From positions 224,001-288,000 of the forward strand of contig JAODUP010000070.1 of the NCBI GenBank assembly GCA_025642065.1: 64,000 nt of DNA. The letters run 5' to 3'. The translations under genes were made by a program, and so were the position numbers. The DNA is from Paralvinella palmiformis (Eukaryota > Annelida > Polychaeta > Terebellida > Alvinellidae). Shown in pieces: positions 46,707-59,400 of this stretch; within the stretch, counting starts at the first letter, position 1; every line of letters begins with the position of its first letter. The notes beneath the pieces are model-generated. The model made no database searches. It saw only the letters and a program-made list of their open reading frames with translations, and was not told the origin of the DNA.

Positions 46707-47423
46707 TTTTTATTTAGTTGATAATTCTGACAGTTCTGGTGGATTAGATCCGTCAGAATTATAAACTCAGTGGCATAGGAGTACACAGCTATAGACTGTG
46801 ATAACGCTAACCTGGGATTATTGTATAACTTCAACGGTTAGCCGCGATGCCTCAAATCAGTGGCCATATTTCAATATGGATGCCAGCTTATCTAAATAGT
46901 AGAGTCTGGTATTTAAAAAAATGGTTACTTTTTTGGTGTCTGGATCGACAAGAAAAATCGAAATGTATCGAAAATAGCAGCAATGTAATAACAACAACAA
47001 TAGAGGTATTCACATTCGGTATTCATAGTCGACTGCATTCGGATACTGATTTCAAAATATTCAGTTCCTAGTTGTCTGCTACTAGTTTTCTATCCTGTAG
47101 CCGTAGTTCATCTGGTACTGGTTAGATGGTGAGCATCAGCTGAGAATGGTAAGTAAGAATGTTAAGCTGAATCGTCTGCAGCGAAGGTTCATTATTTATA
47201 GTGATGACTCTATAACTGCATCAGCTCAACTTATAGTGGTGATCTCTCCGAATGACTTCTATTGTTCTGGAACAATCTTCTCAATCAACTTTCCCACTAA
47301 TAAAAAATCTCAGACAGCTTCTATAATCATGCAGCGTCTGTAGGTCTTGCGGGATTTTATTGGTGTGTGATGCTTCTATAGCTTCCGCATTGATCATATT
47401 AAGTGACGTCAATCAATATATGG

Positions 47424-47428
<5 letters not shown>

Positions 47429-47457
<29 letters not shown>
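47429..47457. repeat. (AT)n microsatellite
   Basis: AT alternation of about 29 bases, just left of the homopolymer-rich stretch. Confidence 0.95.
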
Positions 47458-47460
<3 letters not shown>

Positions 47461-47544
47461 AATTCCACGAGCAGTTTACCAGCTCTTGTCTGGAGTTGGA
47501 TAACTCGTAGATTAGTTTTGCAACTGGATCTAAATATGCTAATA

Positions 47545-47790
47545 GCATGTGAGTCCGCTTTTTTTTTAAATTTTCAAAAACGTTTGGGATTTGGGGGTTT
47601 TTGTTTTTTTTTTGGGTTTTTTTTTTTGTGTTTTTTTTTTGTGAGGAAAAGATTGGTTTTTTTTTTTACGGGCCCAAAAAAATTTTCTTTTTTGCACCAT
47701 GGTTTTGGGGCTAAAAATTTTAAAAGGCCCGGGGGGGGGGGGAAGTTGGGGTTTGGTTTTTGTGGGGGTGTGTGTGTGTGTGTGTGTGTT
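47545..47790. other. homopolymer-rich stretch, probable low-quality consensus
   Basis: Runs of T9-T12, G12, A7 and doubled or tripled bases throughout (GGGGGTTTTTG, TTTTAAAAGGCCCGGGG) are unlike anything else in the window. It ends in a (GT)n array. It looks like erroneous or expanded consensus sequence rather than a biological feature. Confidence 0.6.
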
Positions 47791-47943
47791 AATAATTGAT
47801 TCGATTAAGTCGATGAATTAAATAACTTACATAAATCAGGTAGTTTTGAATAAAAGACCCTTCTGAGTACCTACCTAGCTACTACAGAACTTGGATATAT
47901 AATTTCCCGAATCACTCGGAATTTAAACGAAATTGACTTTATC

Positions 47944-47948
<5 letters not shown>

Positions 47949-47985
<37 letters not shown>
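47949..47985. repeat. (AT)n microsatellite
   Basis: AT alternation of about 37 bases between the homopolymer-rich stretch and the hAT relic. Confidence 0.95.
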
Positions 47986-47990
<5 letters not shown>

Positions 47991-48309
47991 ATGTTTTTTT
48001 ACATTGCAAATATGTGAATGAGTGGTAAAAAATGTCTAATAATGTCTTTTCCATTATAACTAATCAAACTACGATAGTTAAAACAATGCACATGCTTTAT
48101 TGGCGGGAACAGAGAAGAGAGACAAAATTTTGTTCCCCGGATGTTCTGGGGGAGCATTGATTGATTGCATTGAAAACTAAATGAGCCTATAATTTTTTTT
48201 CTGCACCTTAATTAATTTCACGTACTTGGTAATCAAAGTATATGTAATGATAAATCTTTATCCAGGAGCTATATACGATCACATGTCAACATTCGTTGAA
48301 AACAAACAA

Positions 48310-49640
48310 ACAAACGGTCTTCAAATTATTGGCCACGATTTTCTGCACAACAGCACAATATAATTAATTTGAAAACATGCTAAAGAAGTTCGCCTGCACT
48401 GCCTCTTCAATGGGGTCATCTGTGTTGGCGAGTAAGGTATGCGCTGGCACACCAACTGCGAACAGCTCATCGCCATGTTGGTATTCCGCCAACTCCAACT
48501 TGACCTCTCTAACATCAGCCCTGCTTTTTACATGCTTCATCTATACCAACTTCGTTATCAACTTACACAGTAGGCGTGTTCTCTCGAAAGCAGGTAACTA
48601 ATACACGTTTCATCTGCCTGGAAGAGTTTGTTAAAGTCATTCATGGCAGGCAGGATGAAGTGTTGAGGAAGAGCATAGTGAGTTTTGTTTGTGGTTCGTT
48701 GAGTCACTCCATTGCACGTTTTACTCTCCCGGCCTTCTTTACATCATTATGACTGGTATGCTACCCAAACTGGGTTGTGGCGAGCACCCCCTCCGTAATA
48801 CCCAGACGAGAGAGCCAGCGAGTTGGGCAGTGCCTTAATATACTTGCATGTGCTCAACATATGTAAATACTTCAAACTCCTTCAAAGTCACACTTCTCTT
48901 CACACTTTGATCAAAGTGGAAATAAATTTCCACAAAAAAAGTCATCCACGGCTACAGATAGCATCTTCATTCCCGCCAGCACACACAGGTTTTCAGGGGG
49001 ACAGAAGCAGCCAATGTTGAATAAATATATTATCTTATCATTTGGATGCTTCTCTTTGATACGGGTGAGCACAGATTTTCGCGAGCCGATTACCACATTC
49101 CAGTTGTCACTTGCATACTTGACAACATTCTGCCACGAAATTTCGAGGCCCTTCAGCGAGTCATCAAATACATTGAATATATTTTCGCAGGAGCCTCCAT
49201 TGGAGATGGACATGTCCAGGATTCTTGTCTTTGCGGCTGCTGGTATGCTCTCGAAGTAGAGAACGAGGATGGCACTGCAACGAACGAGGATGGCCAGTTC
49301 CTTGTCACCTTTCAGGTCATTACTTTCATCTATATCATAATGGAAAACGGACCAGTTTTACATCGCTCGACAACTGGCTTTGTTATAACTGAGACAACCC
49401 TTTAATTATGATTTGTGTTTTCGTTGTCCGCTTTCATTGGAATGATTTGGCAATGTTGCTGTCTGGAAATATATTATCTTCACCAAGTCGGCGAAGTGGT
49501 CAGCTATGGACACGGGATGTAATGATTACTCGTTTGAATTTGCTAACCCATTCAATTGTTGTTGAAACTTATCGTACTGTTTGAGTTTAATTTCATTTCT
49601 CTCTCTGCTGGTGGAGGCAAACGCTTGATTATCGTCCATG
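48310..49640 (-). pseudogene. hAT-superfamily transposase relic
   Basis: Minus-strand fragments in order: MDDNQAFASTSRERNEIK (49640), IADHFADLVKIIFPDSNIA, KGDKELAILVRC, then a clean stretch (48911-49213) with VVKYASDNWNVVIGSRKSVL and GCFCPPENLCVLAGMKML, and finally VGVPAHTLLANTDDPIEEAV near 48400. ASDN...NSVLTRI and the CxCP-x-NL block match the hAT/ZNF862-like transposase family. Frame changes and stops show decay. (AT)n tracts at 47949 and 49991 lie on either side. Confidence 0.75.
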
Positions 49641-49989
49641 ATTTTTCTGTTTAAACTTCAATATAAAAATCACTTGTCAAACTAAAAAATTACCTCCCGT
49701 TTTCAAATTTCATTATCTTTAAACTCCTAGATTTATTTTCTATTTTCTTGCTAGGAAAGGTTGCATGGATCAATGATCGATATTATATATATGTGTCGCG
49801 AGACTTAAATTGATTGTTCCTATGTAGGGATATCTGGTACGCCAGAATAACGATGTTGCAGCACTATCACTAATTTATAATATATAGAAGCTTAGGTGTT
49901 ATTTTTCATGTTGGGTGTGTTTTAGCAGTGTGAAATAAGGCACTGGCACAGATAATCTCGAATTCAAACTCTGGACGATTCATCAGGGG

Positions 49990-49990
<1 letters not shown>

Positions 49991-50029
<39 letters not shown>
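49991..50029. repeat. (AT)n microsatellite
   Basis: AT alternation of about 39 bases between the hAT relic and LINE-C. Confidence 0.95.
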
Positions 50030-50032
<3 letters not shown>

Positions 50033-50214
50033 CAGTACCCATTTACTACAATGTTTCGAATGTAAAAAATATAGAGGTCAAACAAGTAGAAAACTGTATG
50101 GTTTTTCAACTTCGCCCGTAGTAGTAATTTTATTAATAAAACTGTAGTGATTACGGCTAAACCGTAGTATTTATAACAGGTCTGCCAACCAACTTTAAAA
50201 TGTCTAAATGTGCG

Positions 50215-50700
50215 TTACCAAGTTGGTCCCAAGCTTGAATGACAGGGAATACTACCAAGCCTTCATAAGTTTAATACCACAGGACATGAGGCGATATGAT
50301 GGAGTTGTACAAGCACACACGTAGCATATAGCATATACTGATACCGCTGGAAAGTACATCATTAGTCACTGCGCAAACACCCGAGGACATTCATTAAAAC
50401 TGGTCAAAGAACTGCATATAAACAAAAAGAGTACGATAAAGATTCCTCGCTATCAGAGCAACCAACGACAATGATATTTATTTCCAATTTGCATATTACT
50501 TGTTATGTTTTGCATTTCACATAGAACATAGTAGTCGAATACATACAAATTGGAGGGCCTGTGTAGCTGTCTCCCCACGGGCCCAAGGGAAAACAAAAGT
50601 TACAGAAGATACATTTATCACAAGTTTCTATGAAAAAAATGCATGTCTAATTCTAAATAAATGCCTTAAATCAAGGTTAGACAAAACCTGAAATCGATGG
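50215..50700 (+). pseudogene. LINE-C: reverse transcriptase C-terminal relic
   Basis: Around 50360 the plus strand encodes ANTRGHSLKLVKELHINKKS and TIKIPRYQSNQR, and the end at 50690 reads KCLKSRLDKT then stop. TRGHSxKL and the final FKxRLDK are typical of the C-terminus of a second LINE group. Upstream frames (LPSL, then GHEAI) are broken. Confidence 0.6.
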
Positions 50701-51169
50701 AAAATACAACCAGTTCGACCAAGGTAGTTCATTATCTGCTAGCAGGCAATAAGTAGCCTAAGCCTAAACGTTTTGCAGAAGACGTTAACTAAACTAAGTT
50801 GGAAACGAGAATCATTTTTATTTTTAGACCTTATTATACTAATTAATATGAGAAAATTAATATTATATTTTGGGCTGTATTTATTTATTTCTCGAGCAAA
50901 CCTGCGGCAGTGGTTTAACCGTTTATTATAATATTATGAACGCTAGGAATAAGAACGAAATATTCAGAATCTAGATCTATACTTTCTGAAGGCTTGTACT
51001 TGTAGGTAAACAGTTGGTAGGTCTAGTTTGGTTTTGTAGAATTTATTTTACTTTTATTGATTCCGTTTTGATTTATGCGATGGTTTCAGATTAACTCGGC
51101 TTGTTTAAAGCCGTCAGTTTCATTAACATACAATGATTGACTGGCTGAGACTAGTAGTTCTTTGGTTTT

Positions 51170-51480
51170 TCAGTACTCTAGGACTAGGTCACTGAGTCTT
51201 AGAATTAGATCTAGACTAAGTCTAAGACTCTACTCTCACAGTTTACTAGATCTATCTTAGTATCTAGTCTTAGTGTTAATGCACCAAATTGAGTTATGTA
51301 TTACCATACATTTACCATCATGTTTGTCTAAATAGAAGGACGCAGCTACACTTAGTGTTAGACTAACAGTAATACTAATAGTACAGTCACTGAGTTAGAG
51401 TGACTAACATATATCTAATACTAAGCTGCATTATTAGACTCTTAGACTTAGACTCACTAAGTCTAAGAGTCTAATAATGG
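51170..51480. repeat. cryptic simple-sequence region built of AGTCTA/TAGACT words
   Basis: Short words such as GTCTTAG, CTAGACT, AGTCTAAG and CTAGATC recur on both strands without a fixed period. A shorter patch of the same type is at 38400-38500. Confidence 0.6.
51429..51479. repeat. perfect palindrome, 23-bp arms, 5-bp loop
   Basis: 51429-51451 (CATTATTAGACTCTTAG...) is the exact reverse complement of 51457-51479, with loop ACTCA. It caps a region (51170-51480) dense in AGTCTA/CTAGAC words. Confidence 0.9.
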
Positions 51481-51614
51481 TTAATGGACGCCAGTGAAAC
51501 TGAAAGGTAATGGTTTCCACTAAACATTTAGTTTGCACATGCATGTACCCTAATTCAGAGCGCATTGTGTTGGAGTAACCAGTTGAATGGTAGAATCTAG
51601 ACTGTCACAGACTT

Positions 51615-52640
51615 GTAACAATTGATTGATTTGATTTATTTCAAATCATACGCATACAATGATTATTATAGATATCACAATATAATGTAAATATCACAAA
51701 TAATATGTGCCAATAATAAAGAAAAGCCTGACACAAAAAGTAAATCCTAAGAATGGCATAACACTTATTTCCATAGATATAGACTTATAGTGGACCTAAA
51801 AAGACATCAAAGATACAAGACAGCAGCAGACTAGTAAATGTATAAATAAACCATCTGGACTAATAAAACATACCAAAAGTTAACGGTTAGTTATGACTCA
51901 AACAAAATCACAGTTTTGTTGGTAAAACATTTTCTCAAGAAAATACTTTTATATTTTAGTTTTAAACCATTTTTATTGTCAATATGTTTAAGGGAATTAG
52001 GAAGACTATTCCATAAAACAATACCATTACACTCAAAACCTACCTTACTATGGCTCTTACATTATGGGATATTAAAAGAATGGGCAATATTCCTTGTATT
52101 GTGAAAGTTAGCTGTATGATAAAAAGAACCTAAATAATTTTTTTAATAAACACAATCAATATGACAATGGGGATGTAGAACTAGTATGAATCTAACAATT
52201 TTGTTTTATAGTACTTGAAGTTTGTCTTTTAGTTTTTAGGTGATTCCCCTATACCACAAATTGCACTCATAGTCAAATCTTGGTGGGATAAGTGCATTGG
52301 TGAGAAGTTTTCTTTCGTGGATGCACAGAACTGACTTATGATGATATAGAAAAACATTAAGCCTTTACTAGCCTTCATGATAGCATTTTTTGCCATTGAC
52401 GTGCCTGCATTAAGGGTGACTCCCAAGTACTTAAATGATGCTTTTGAAACAAATTAGGTGTTATTACATTTTACATTTATTTTAGTGTTAGATGTTTTAG
52501 ACAACTTGAACTCAAGACGACACATTTCTGGATGTGGGACAAATTTCACCGACAAAATGCTTTATCAAATATTAGCCAAAACAACCACAAAATTGTCTGC
52601 ACAGCATTGGTGCTGTATTACAACATTTGTGGAATGTTTA
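51615..52640 (-). pseudogene. LINE-D: reverse transcriptase relic, minus strand
   Basis: Minus-strand pieces: CADNFVVVLANI (a decayed YADD region, near 52590), YLGVTLNAGTSMAKNAIMKA (52350-52430), and a C-terminal NGIVLWNSLPNSLKHIDNKN with KSIFLRKCFTNK (51900-52060). The 3' end has an (AATC)n-type tail at about 51616. The frame is disrupted between these. Confidence 0.7.
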
Positions 52641-52779
52641 TCATGACAACACGACAATCTCGTAATAATTTTAACAAAGTCTTATCACAAAAATAGTATT
52701 AGTGATTACTATTTCTATGATGACAAACAGCCCAAGCTCTAACCAATGCCATCATTCTCCCCAGAACTTGGACTGTACA

Positions 52780-52865
52780 TTTTGTAAACATTTTGTACAA
52801 CACTTTTGAATAGTTCCGGTTGGTAAGGGTGGTAAATATACATTAATATTATTTTATTATTATAT
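52780..52865 (+). mobile_element. LINE-E 3' tail fragment
   Basis: TTTTGTACAACACTTTTGAA, then GGTAAGGGTGGTAAATATAC and an (ATT)n end align with 53848-53935. Confidence 0.65.
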
Positions 52866-53444
52866 ATTGTCACATATTACTTTTTGTGGTTTTGAATTTA
52901 TTTCCATTTATAGACTTTTAATTATTATTAACAGATGTTTGATATTCACAATTTAAGATTTAAAAATCTTACAGTTAATGTCATGAGAATATTAAGGGGT
53001 TTTCCTTAGCTTTGGAACGATTCATTTCTGTGGACGTTCTAGTTGATTAGTTTCAGTCACCTTATTTATGGCTATTTAAACCAGGCTGTCCATAATTGAC
53101 TTTAGCTTATGTTAATTTAAATACTTTTTCCTTAATATCAGAAAATATACTCTCAGAAAATATACACTTTCAGAAAGAAATAAGTTAACTTCCTTGTGCA
53201 TACTAATACAAAATGCAAAATTCCTAGAATTTGGCAATGACTTAGCAAAACCAGCAACCTCGGCACTGAGCCAGAGAAGTACTTCCTTTTTGTTGTGCAA
53301 AAAATAGGTCCTCATTTTTAAATGATAATAATAAAGAATATTAATGGTGAAAACTTGGCTTCTAATAACTAATTATCAGGATTTCACTTTAAACTGTGAA
53401 GCCATAAACACAGTGGGAGATGTATATTGTATATTTAATTGCAG

Positions 53445-53468
53445 CACCTATAAATACAAACCTGAACA
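53445..53468 (+). other. NOSIP: NOSIP 5' UTR downstream of a probable acceptor
   Basis: A pyrimidine-poor but plausible acceptor (TTTAATTGCAG, AG at 53443-53444) lies 24 bases before the NOSIP start codon. This suggests a spliced 5' leader with its first exon and promoter further upstream, in the 50.7-53.4 kb interval or beyond. No TATA or other promoter element could be assigned. Confidence 0.4.
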
Positions 53469-56400
53469 ATGACCCGTCATGCCAAGAACTGCACTGCTGG
53501 TGCTGTGTACACATATCACGAAAAGAAAAAGGATACACATACCTCGGGATATGGAAGTCAGAGCATAAGACTTGGAAAAGATTCCATCAAGGTTGGTACA
53601 TCTCGCCATGGTGTTGAATGCATTTCAAATTTCTGACATCTCCAATAAAATATATGCAAGAAAGTTTTGTTGCAGCCCCCCACTTTGTGGAATAGGTTGC
53701 CAGCAGATATTAGAAATGCATCATCTCTTGAAAATTTTAAATCTCGTCTTAAAAACACACTTATTCAAGGTTGCTTTCAAAGATAAATAATTATAATCTT
53801 TTAAATCATTACAGATTTTTTTACAAACATATTATTTGAGGTATTATTATATTACATATTATTTGTACAGCACATTTGAATGGCTCCTGCTAGTAAGGGT
53901 GCTTTATTAAATATACATTATTATTAAAACTTTGCTTATCACTTGAAATCTATTCAATCTGTGTGAACTTATTAGTGACAGTAGTATTATAGCTCACACT
54001 TAAGTGCCTACTGATTATCTTGCAGGAATTTGATTGTTGTTGCTTGACATTACAACCATGCAGAAACCCTGTAATCACGTAAGTCAGTTTAAACAGCATA
54101 ATACGTAACTGAAAACATTTCTGACATGTGACTGTTGAACCACTTACTTATAATCAGTGTTTATTCTGTTGTATGTCATTACGTGAAACCTTGACAGTGG
54201 AAACATTGGAAAGGTATAATATTACTATTACACGTCTGTTTTTATTATAGTCCTGATGGATATCTATTTGATAAGGAGGCCATATTGGAGTATATTATAC
54301 ATAAGAAGCGAGAAATGGCAAGACAGCTGAAGGAATATGAGCGTCAGAAGAACAGATTTGTAGTATGATGCCTTTCTTTTAGCTGCAGATAATAGTATTT
54401 TTTATGTGTGGAGTTTCTTGATCAAAATGTATTATGATTAGTGTACGTATTTGTGTGTGTAAGATCCATATGAATGAATTATAACATCAATTGATGCTCG
54501 TTGTCTTATTAGAAAGAAAAGGTGGAACTGCAGAAAGCTGAACAAGAAAGTAGACTCCAGAAATTTGTTGAAAAACAAGGCGTCACTGTCGGAAAATTCT
54601 TGGACAAGAAAGGTTTCAATATTTTGTTCTTCTTATCTCTTCTCTCCATTCTATACAATATTCATTTCAGTGGTAATTTGGGCAACTAAGTGACTTTTTG
54701 ACTGTTGGAGATAATTCCAGTTATTTATTATATGTTGATTCGTGTTTAATTGATGGAGCTGATTTAGTAGTTTAGTATATGATCTGTTTGTGTCTCTATT
54801 ATTGGCTGACTTATTGCTATAATCTTTCTAACTTCACATCCTAGATGAAATTTTTAACATTTTCTCCTGTATATTCGCATTATTATATTCTTAAGTGTGT
54901 CTTAGGATTCACCTTGAGTGGAGGTTTATAATTTGCAAAATTTGAAACATGGTTTATCTGGTACTGGAAGGCTGCTGCATTTTAGGTGTTTTTATTATTG
55001 TTTTAATAAATCATTTGCAATATTCTTTTCTGTGATTAATTTGTTTCTACTCTGAGTTTGTTTAAATTTACACCTGATTGATGTGGTGTCATTGGAGATG
55101 ATTCATAGCCGATGTTATTTACATCTTGTGCCTGTATTTAACTATACCACAAATCATCCAGAGCTTTTCATTGTTAGATGCATGTATCACAATTGTACTT
55201 CATCGTGCCATTACAGATGAGCCAGAACCCAGTACTAGTAATGGTACCACAGAATCAACGAGCATCTCAAACATGGTAGACACCAAGAAGAAAGAACTGC
55301 CCAGTTTCTGGATTCCTGCTCTAACACCAGCTGCAAAGGAAACTGAATTAAAAAAGCCAGTAAGTTTGAGGCCTTTATCTGCATGTCAGGGATGAGAGCT
55401 TTCTGGTATTTAACAGATTTCTGGGTTTTCCAGAGCCGAAAACTTAAACAAATTGAACTGGGGAATGGGTCAAACTGATGGCTTGAAAAAAATTCTCTTG
55501 TAAAAGTCATCTTTTATCCATATTCTAGTAATCTCAGATTGTCCTGAAATGCACAAAACCCAAATATTCCCCTACACCCCCAGGTGCATGTGGCTCACTT
55601 CACTCTGCGACTTCCTTTCCTGCTTTTCGGGGGTTTTATTTTTAAAGGCCACTCTCATGTCTGGCATGTTGTTTTTGGTCAGATCATAGCTGTGCACTTT
55701 ACAGTTTTGTGAAGCAAACTATAGATCTACAGTTTTTTCCCTCAGAAAATATTTGACTCTTTTTGGTGGCATTCTGACCTGATATGTATATGGTTGGGTA
55801 ACCAGTGAAAATTCCCTCTGGTCAAAACCCCCTATTTAGAAATTAAACCTGAGTTTCTTATAACTGTTATGTTATAAGGAGTAACAAAAAATCTTCAAAT
55901 AATTGGTAACAAAAATACATAGTATTAGAGTTTATTCATGCTTGCATATGATATAATTTAATTTCATATAAATTATAATTGCATAGGTCACATTTCATGA
56001 GATCATATTTAGATCTACTTCCATCTGATGCTGTGTCTGATACCTTCAAGTGTATCCTCCATTTACGTAACAGCATCTCGCAGGCTGTGCATAAATTTAT
56101 GAGCTTGGATTGCAGGTTGATGGTGTTATGTTCTACATGTTTTGCTGGGGGCTCACCCCTGTTATCTCACAATAACAGTGTGAATGAGTAACTATGACCA
56201 CACAATATATAAATATTACTAATTACTATCAGGCTCTTTAATTATATTATTTAAGAATTCACTGAAGGCTTCCCAATTACATTAATTCCCTCAGTTGATA
56301 AGATCAAACAATTTATAAATATTGCTAATTACTATCAAGTTCTTTCATTATATTATTTAAGGATTTTACCCAGTTACATTAATCATAAGAGGGTGTTCTG

Positions 56401-59400
56401 ACCATTTGACTATTTATTGCAAGGGGTTTTGGCCAAAGGGGGTTTTGAAATGGATTCATATGGTTGAGCTCTATTGATGTTGAGATATAGAATACTCTTC
56501 AGTTTTTCACCTAGTCAAATTTAGTTTCAACCCTTTTTTGAAGGAATAAAAGTCTGGGTGTCTGTTTATTTTTGTCTGATTGTATTATTAACTTTCATGA
56601 TTTATGCATAAAATTGGAAATATTTCTTAATTTTTTATCAGCTTCCTTTTATAATGGCCATGTATTTTGAGATACATTTGTCAGTTTGTTGTTCATATTT
56701 TGACTTCAGTTCCAGTTAATATCAGATTCAAATCAACTGGTTTCATTTACAACAATTTAGTTTGCAGTTGTACAAATATCATTAAATATTCCTAGGTTTT
56801 ACCAATCAGTTCATGTAATGTTACATTAGATGAGACATTTTTTACAAATCTGGGATTACTTATTAACAAAATAATGCGGATATTTTAAGATATAATCACA
56901 TGTACTTTTGACAAATGGAATTTAAAGTGGTTGGCTACATGCAAATTTATTTTTCAGTTCCAATTTATAAAAAGTTGCAAATTCCAGGTTTAAAATTGAT
57001 GAACCAGTCCAATTCTAAGATTGAATTTATCCTGATATCTGGTGCTTTGTTTTTTAATTTATCTTCCAAACAAACTACACTACTGTGATAGGTAGTGCAT
57101 ATTTGTATGAGAAATGTAACCACCTCATTAGTATGCAGAATGGTAAATTCCATGTTAAATCTTTGAATAGTGTTAATAAGTTGTTGTATGGAATATAGAA
57201 ATGGCAACAAATTGTTGTCTGAATGAATTACATTTAATATTACTTCATAAATAGTTGATCTTAGACATAGAGCATGCAAATCCAGAACTGATCTAACATA
57301 TTATTTATTTAACATTAACAGGATGAAAAGGTCAGGTGTCCCATGAGTGGTAAACCTATCAAGTTGAAGGATTTAATTGAAGTAAAGTTTACGCCAATAA
57401 AAGATGACGGAAAAAAATCACTCATCACCAAATCGGTAAGCCGGGGAATACAGGCTGACTTTGTTATAATGTGGTCAAGTAATGTATGTAATGCAGTTGT
57501 GCTTGCTGCCACTTATTTGGAGTGAAGTTGTTAAGGTTTTGTAGTGAATTTTTGCCTGATTCCGCTGAAAGTACTTTCATGTCGCAGGCTCTTTACCGTT
57601 CATGGTAATTCAGACAATGTTTTAATGCTTTCTATGGGTCATAACCCAGAATATTATCAATGGTCAGTAATTACCCAGTGCGTCAGGTAGTTTATCTAAG
57701 GTGGAGAAGTGAATATTTAATCGGAGCTTAATTGGATAGGAGAAGAAATACAGACTGTACCTTCTGTGGCATTGATAACCCAACTGCCACCATCCATCAT
57801 ATGTTACTCTGTCTATAGAATAATTTCCAGTAACTCATATCCGAAATCACAGCTATTATTTGTATGGAAAATAATTCCATATAAAAGCTGCTCGGTGTCC
57901 ATACGGTGGCCTAGCAGTTAAGCAACCGACACCTGGTCACAGGTTCAATCCCAGCAAGAGGTCAAAACTTTTCCAGATATTCATTTCTTGGCTCACAATA
58001 TTGTGGGTGGTTGACTACGTTAAATGGTGCTGCCATCTCCACTAATTTATAAAAAATAGGGGGGGGGGCTTTAAAGACCCCCTGAGTATGTAAAACACTC
58101 TGGTAGTGACCACCCTCGGTCTCTACTCCAATTTTCATACTGAATGAACGAGACAATGACAGTTTTCAGGCAAGCTGTCATAACAATAATCTTACCCTGT
58201 TAGAGAGAAATCTGAGGTATTGTAAGCCTACAGCAAGGTGGAAAACGAACAAGGGATCCCATAATAATGTTCTAAATAACTGAGGGAACTGCTGTTTAGT
58301 TTATTCCTAATTTGTATCATAATAAGGTCATAGAATCTAATATAGGAATAAATATCCATTTGATGACCAATATAGTTGCTACCTCTTGTGTGATTTCAGC
58401 CATTTAAATAAATGTGAAGCAGCATTTTGTTAGCTGCCATGACGCCACCGGCTTTATTGGTGATGCCACAATTTATTATTCTGACTGAATTAAAGTGCCC
58501 TGAACAAAAGTTGTATCATGTCATCCCCCTCCACCGCTAACACAAACAGACTACTTAATGCTATATATTGTTCATTTATTATGCAGTTCACATTCATGGA
58601 CCCCAAACAAAGAATTCTAATGGAACCAGACTGTACTTTCATTTTTAAATGTATAAATTGATAATTCAGCTCGGTCAACAATAATATGAACTAGCATAAA
58701 ATAGTATGTATCTGTTAGAGTGGCTATATCATATACTGTTTTGTGTATATTTACTCAACAAGGCTAGGTATGTCTGTGCTGTAACTAACGATGTACTTGG
58801 TAACTCGGTCCCTTGTGCTGTACTCAAAACATCGTGAGTAAATTATAATTTTTCTCCATGTCTTATAGCTGTTCTATAAATGTGATATTGAACATTGTTA
58901 TCTTTAAATAGTTGTTATACATTATAGTTTCTGTTGGACATAGTATATAGCTAGTTTACCACAACAACAATAACGACATCCTATAAAAAGATATGTTTAT
59001 CACAGTATATATGTAATAATTTAAAATTTATCAGTCTAATTTAAAGTCAATTTGGAGTTATATCACATTATGTTTCCCAGAGAATTGATGGATTTAAATC
59101 GTTTTTCAGAGGAACTGTTGTCACTGTGGAATGTGTTGAAAAACTGATAAGAAAAGACATGCTGGATCCAATTAATGGGAAGAAATTGACAGAAAAAGAT
59201 ATAATTCATTTGCAAAGAGTAAGTGAACATTGAAATCAGAGCGATAAGCTTGTGAAAGATTGGAATAAATGCTGTTTATAAGAGGTCCTATGTGAACATT
59301 TCACTGAAGATTGTGTGCTGATTCTGTGAGATAGTGCTATCCCTTTATATTCTGCCTTCACATATTTTTCATAACCTAACCATATTCCTTTACTGTATTG

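Noticed and set aside
47518..47799. 93-codon plus-strand frame rich in Phe and Gly
   Set aside because: Read through the homopolymer-rich, probably erroneous block.
49046..49405. 119-codon plus-strand frame
   Set aside because: Antisense of the hAT transposase relic, which has recognisable motifs on the minus strand.
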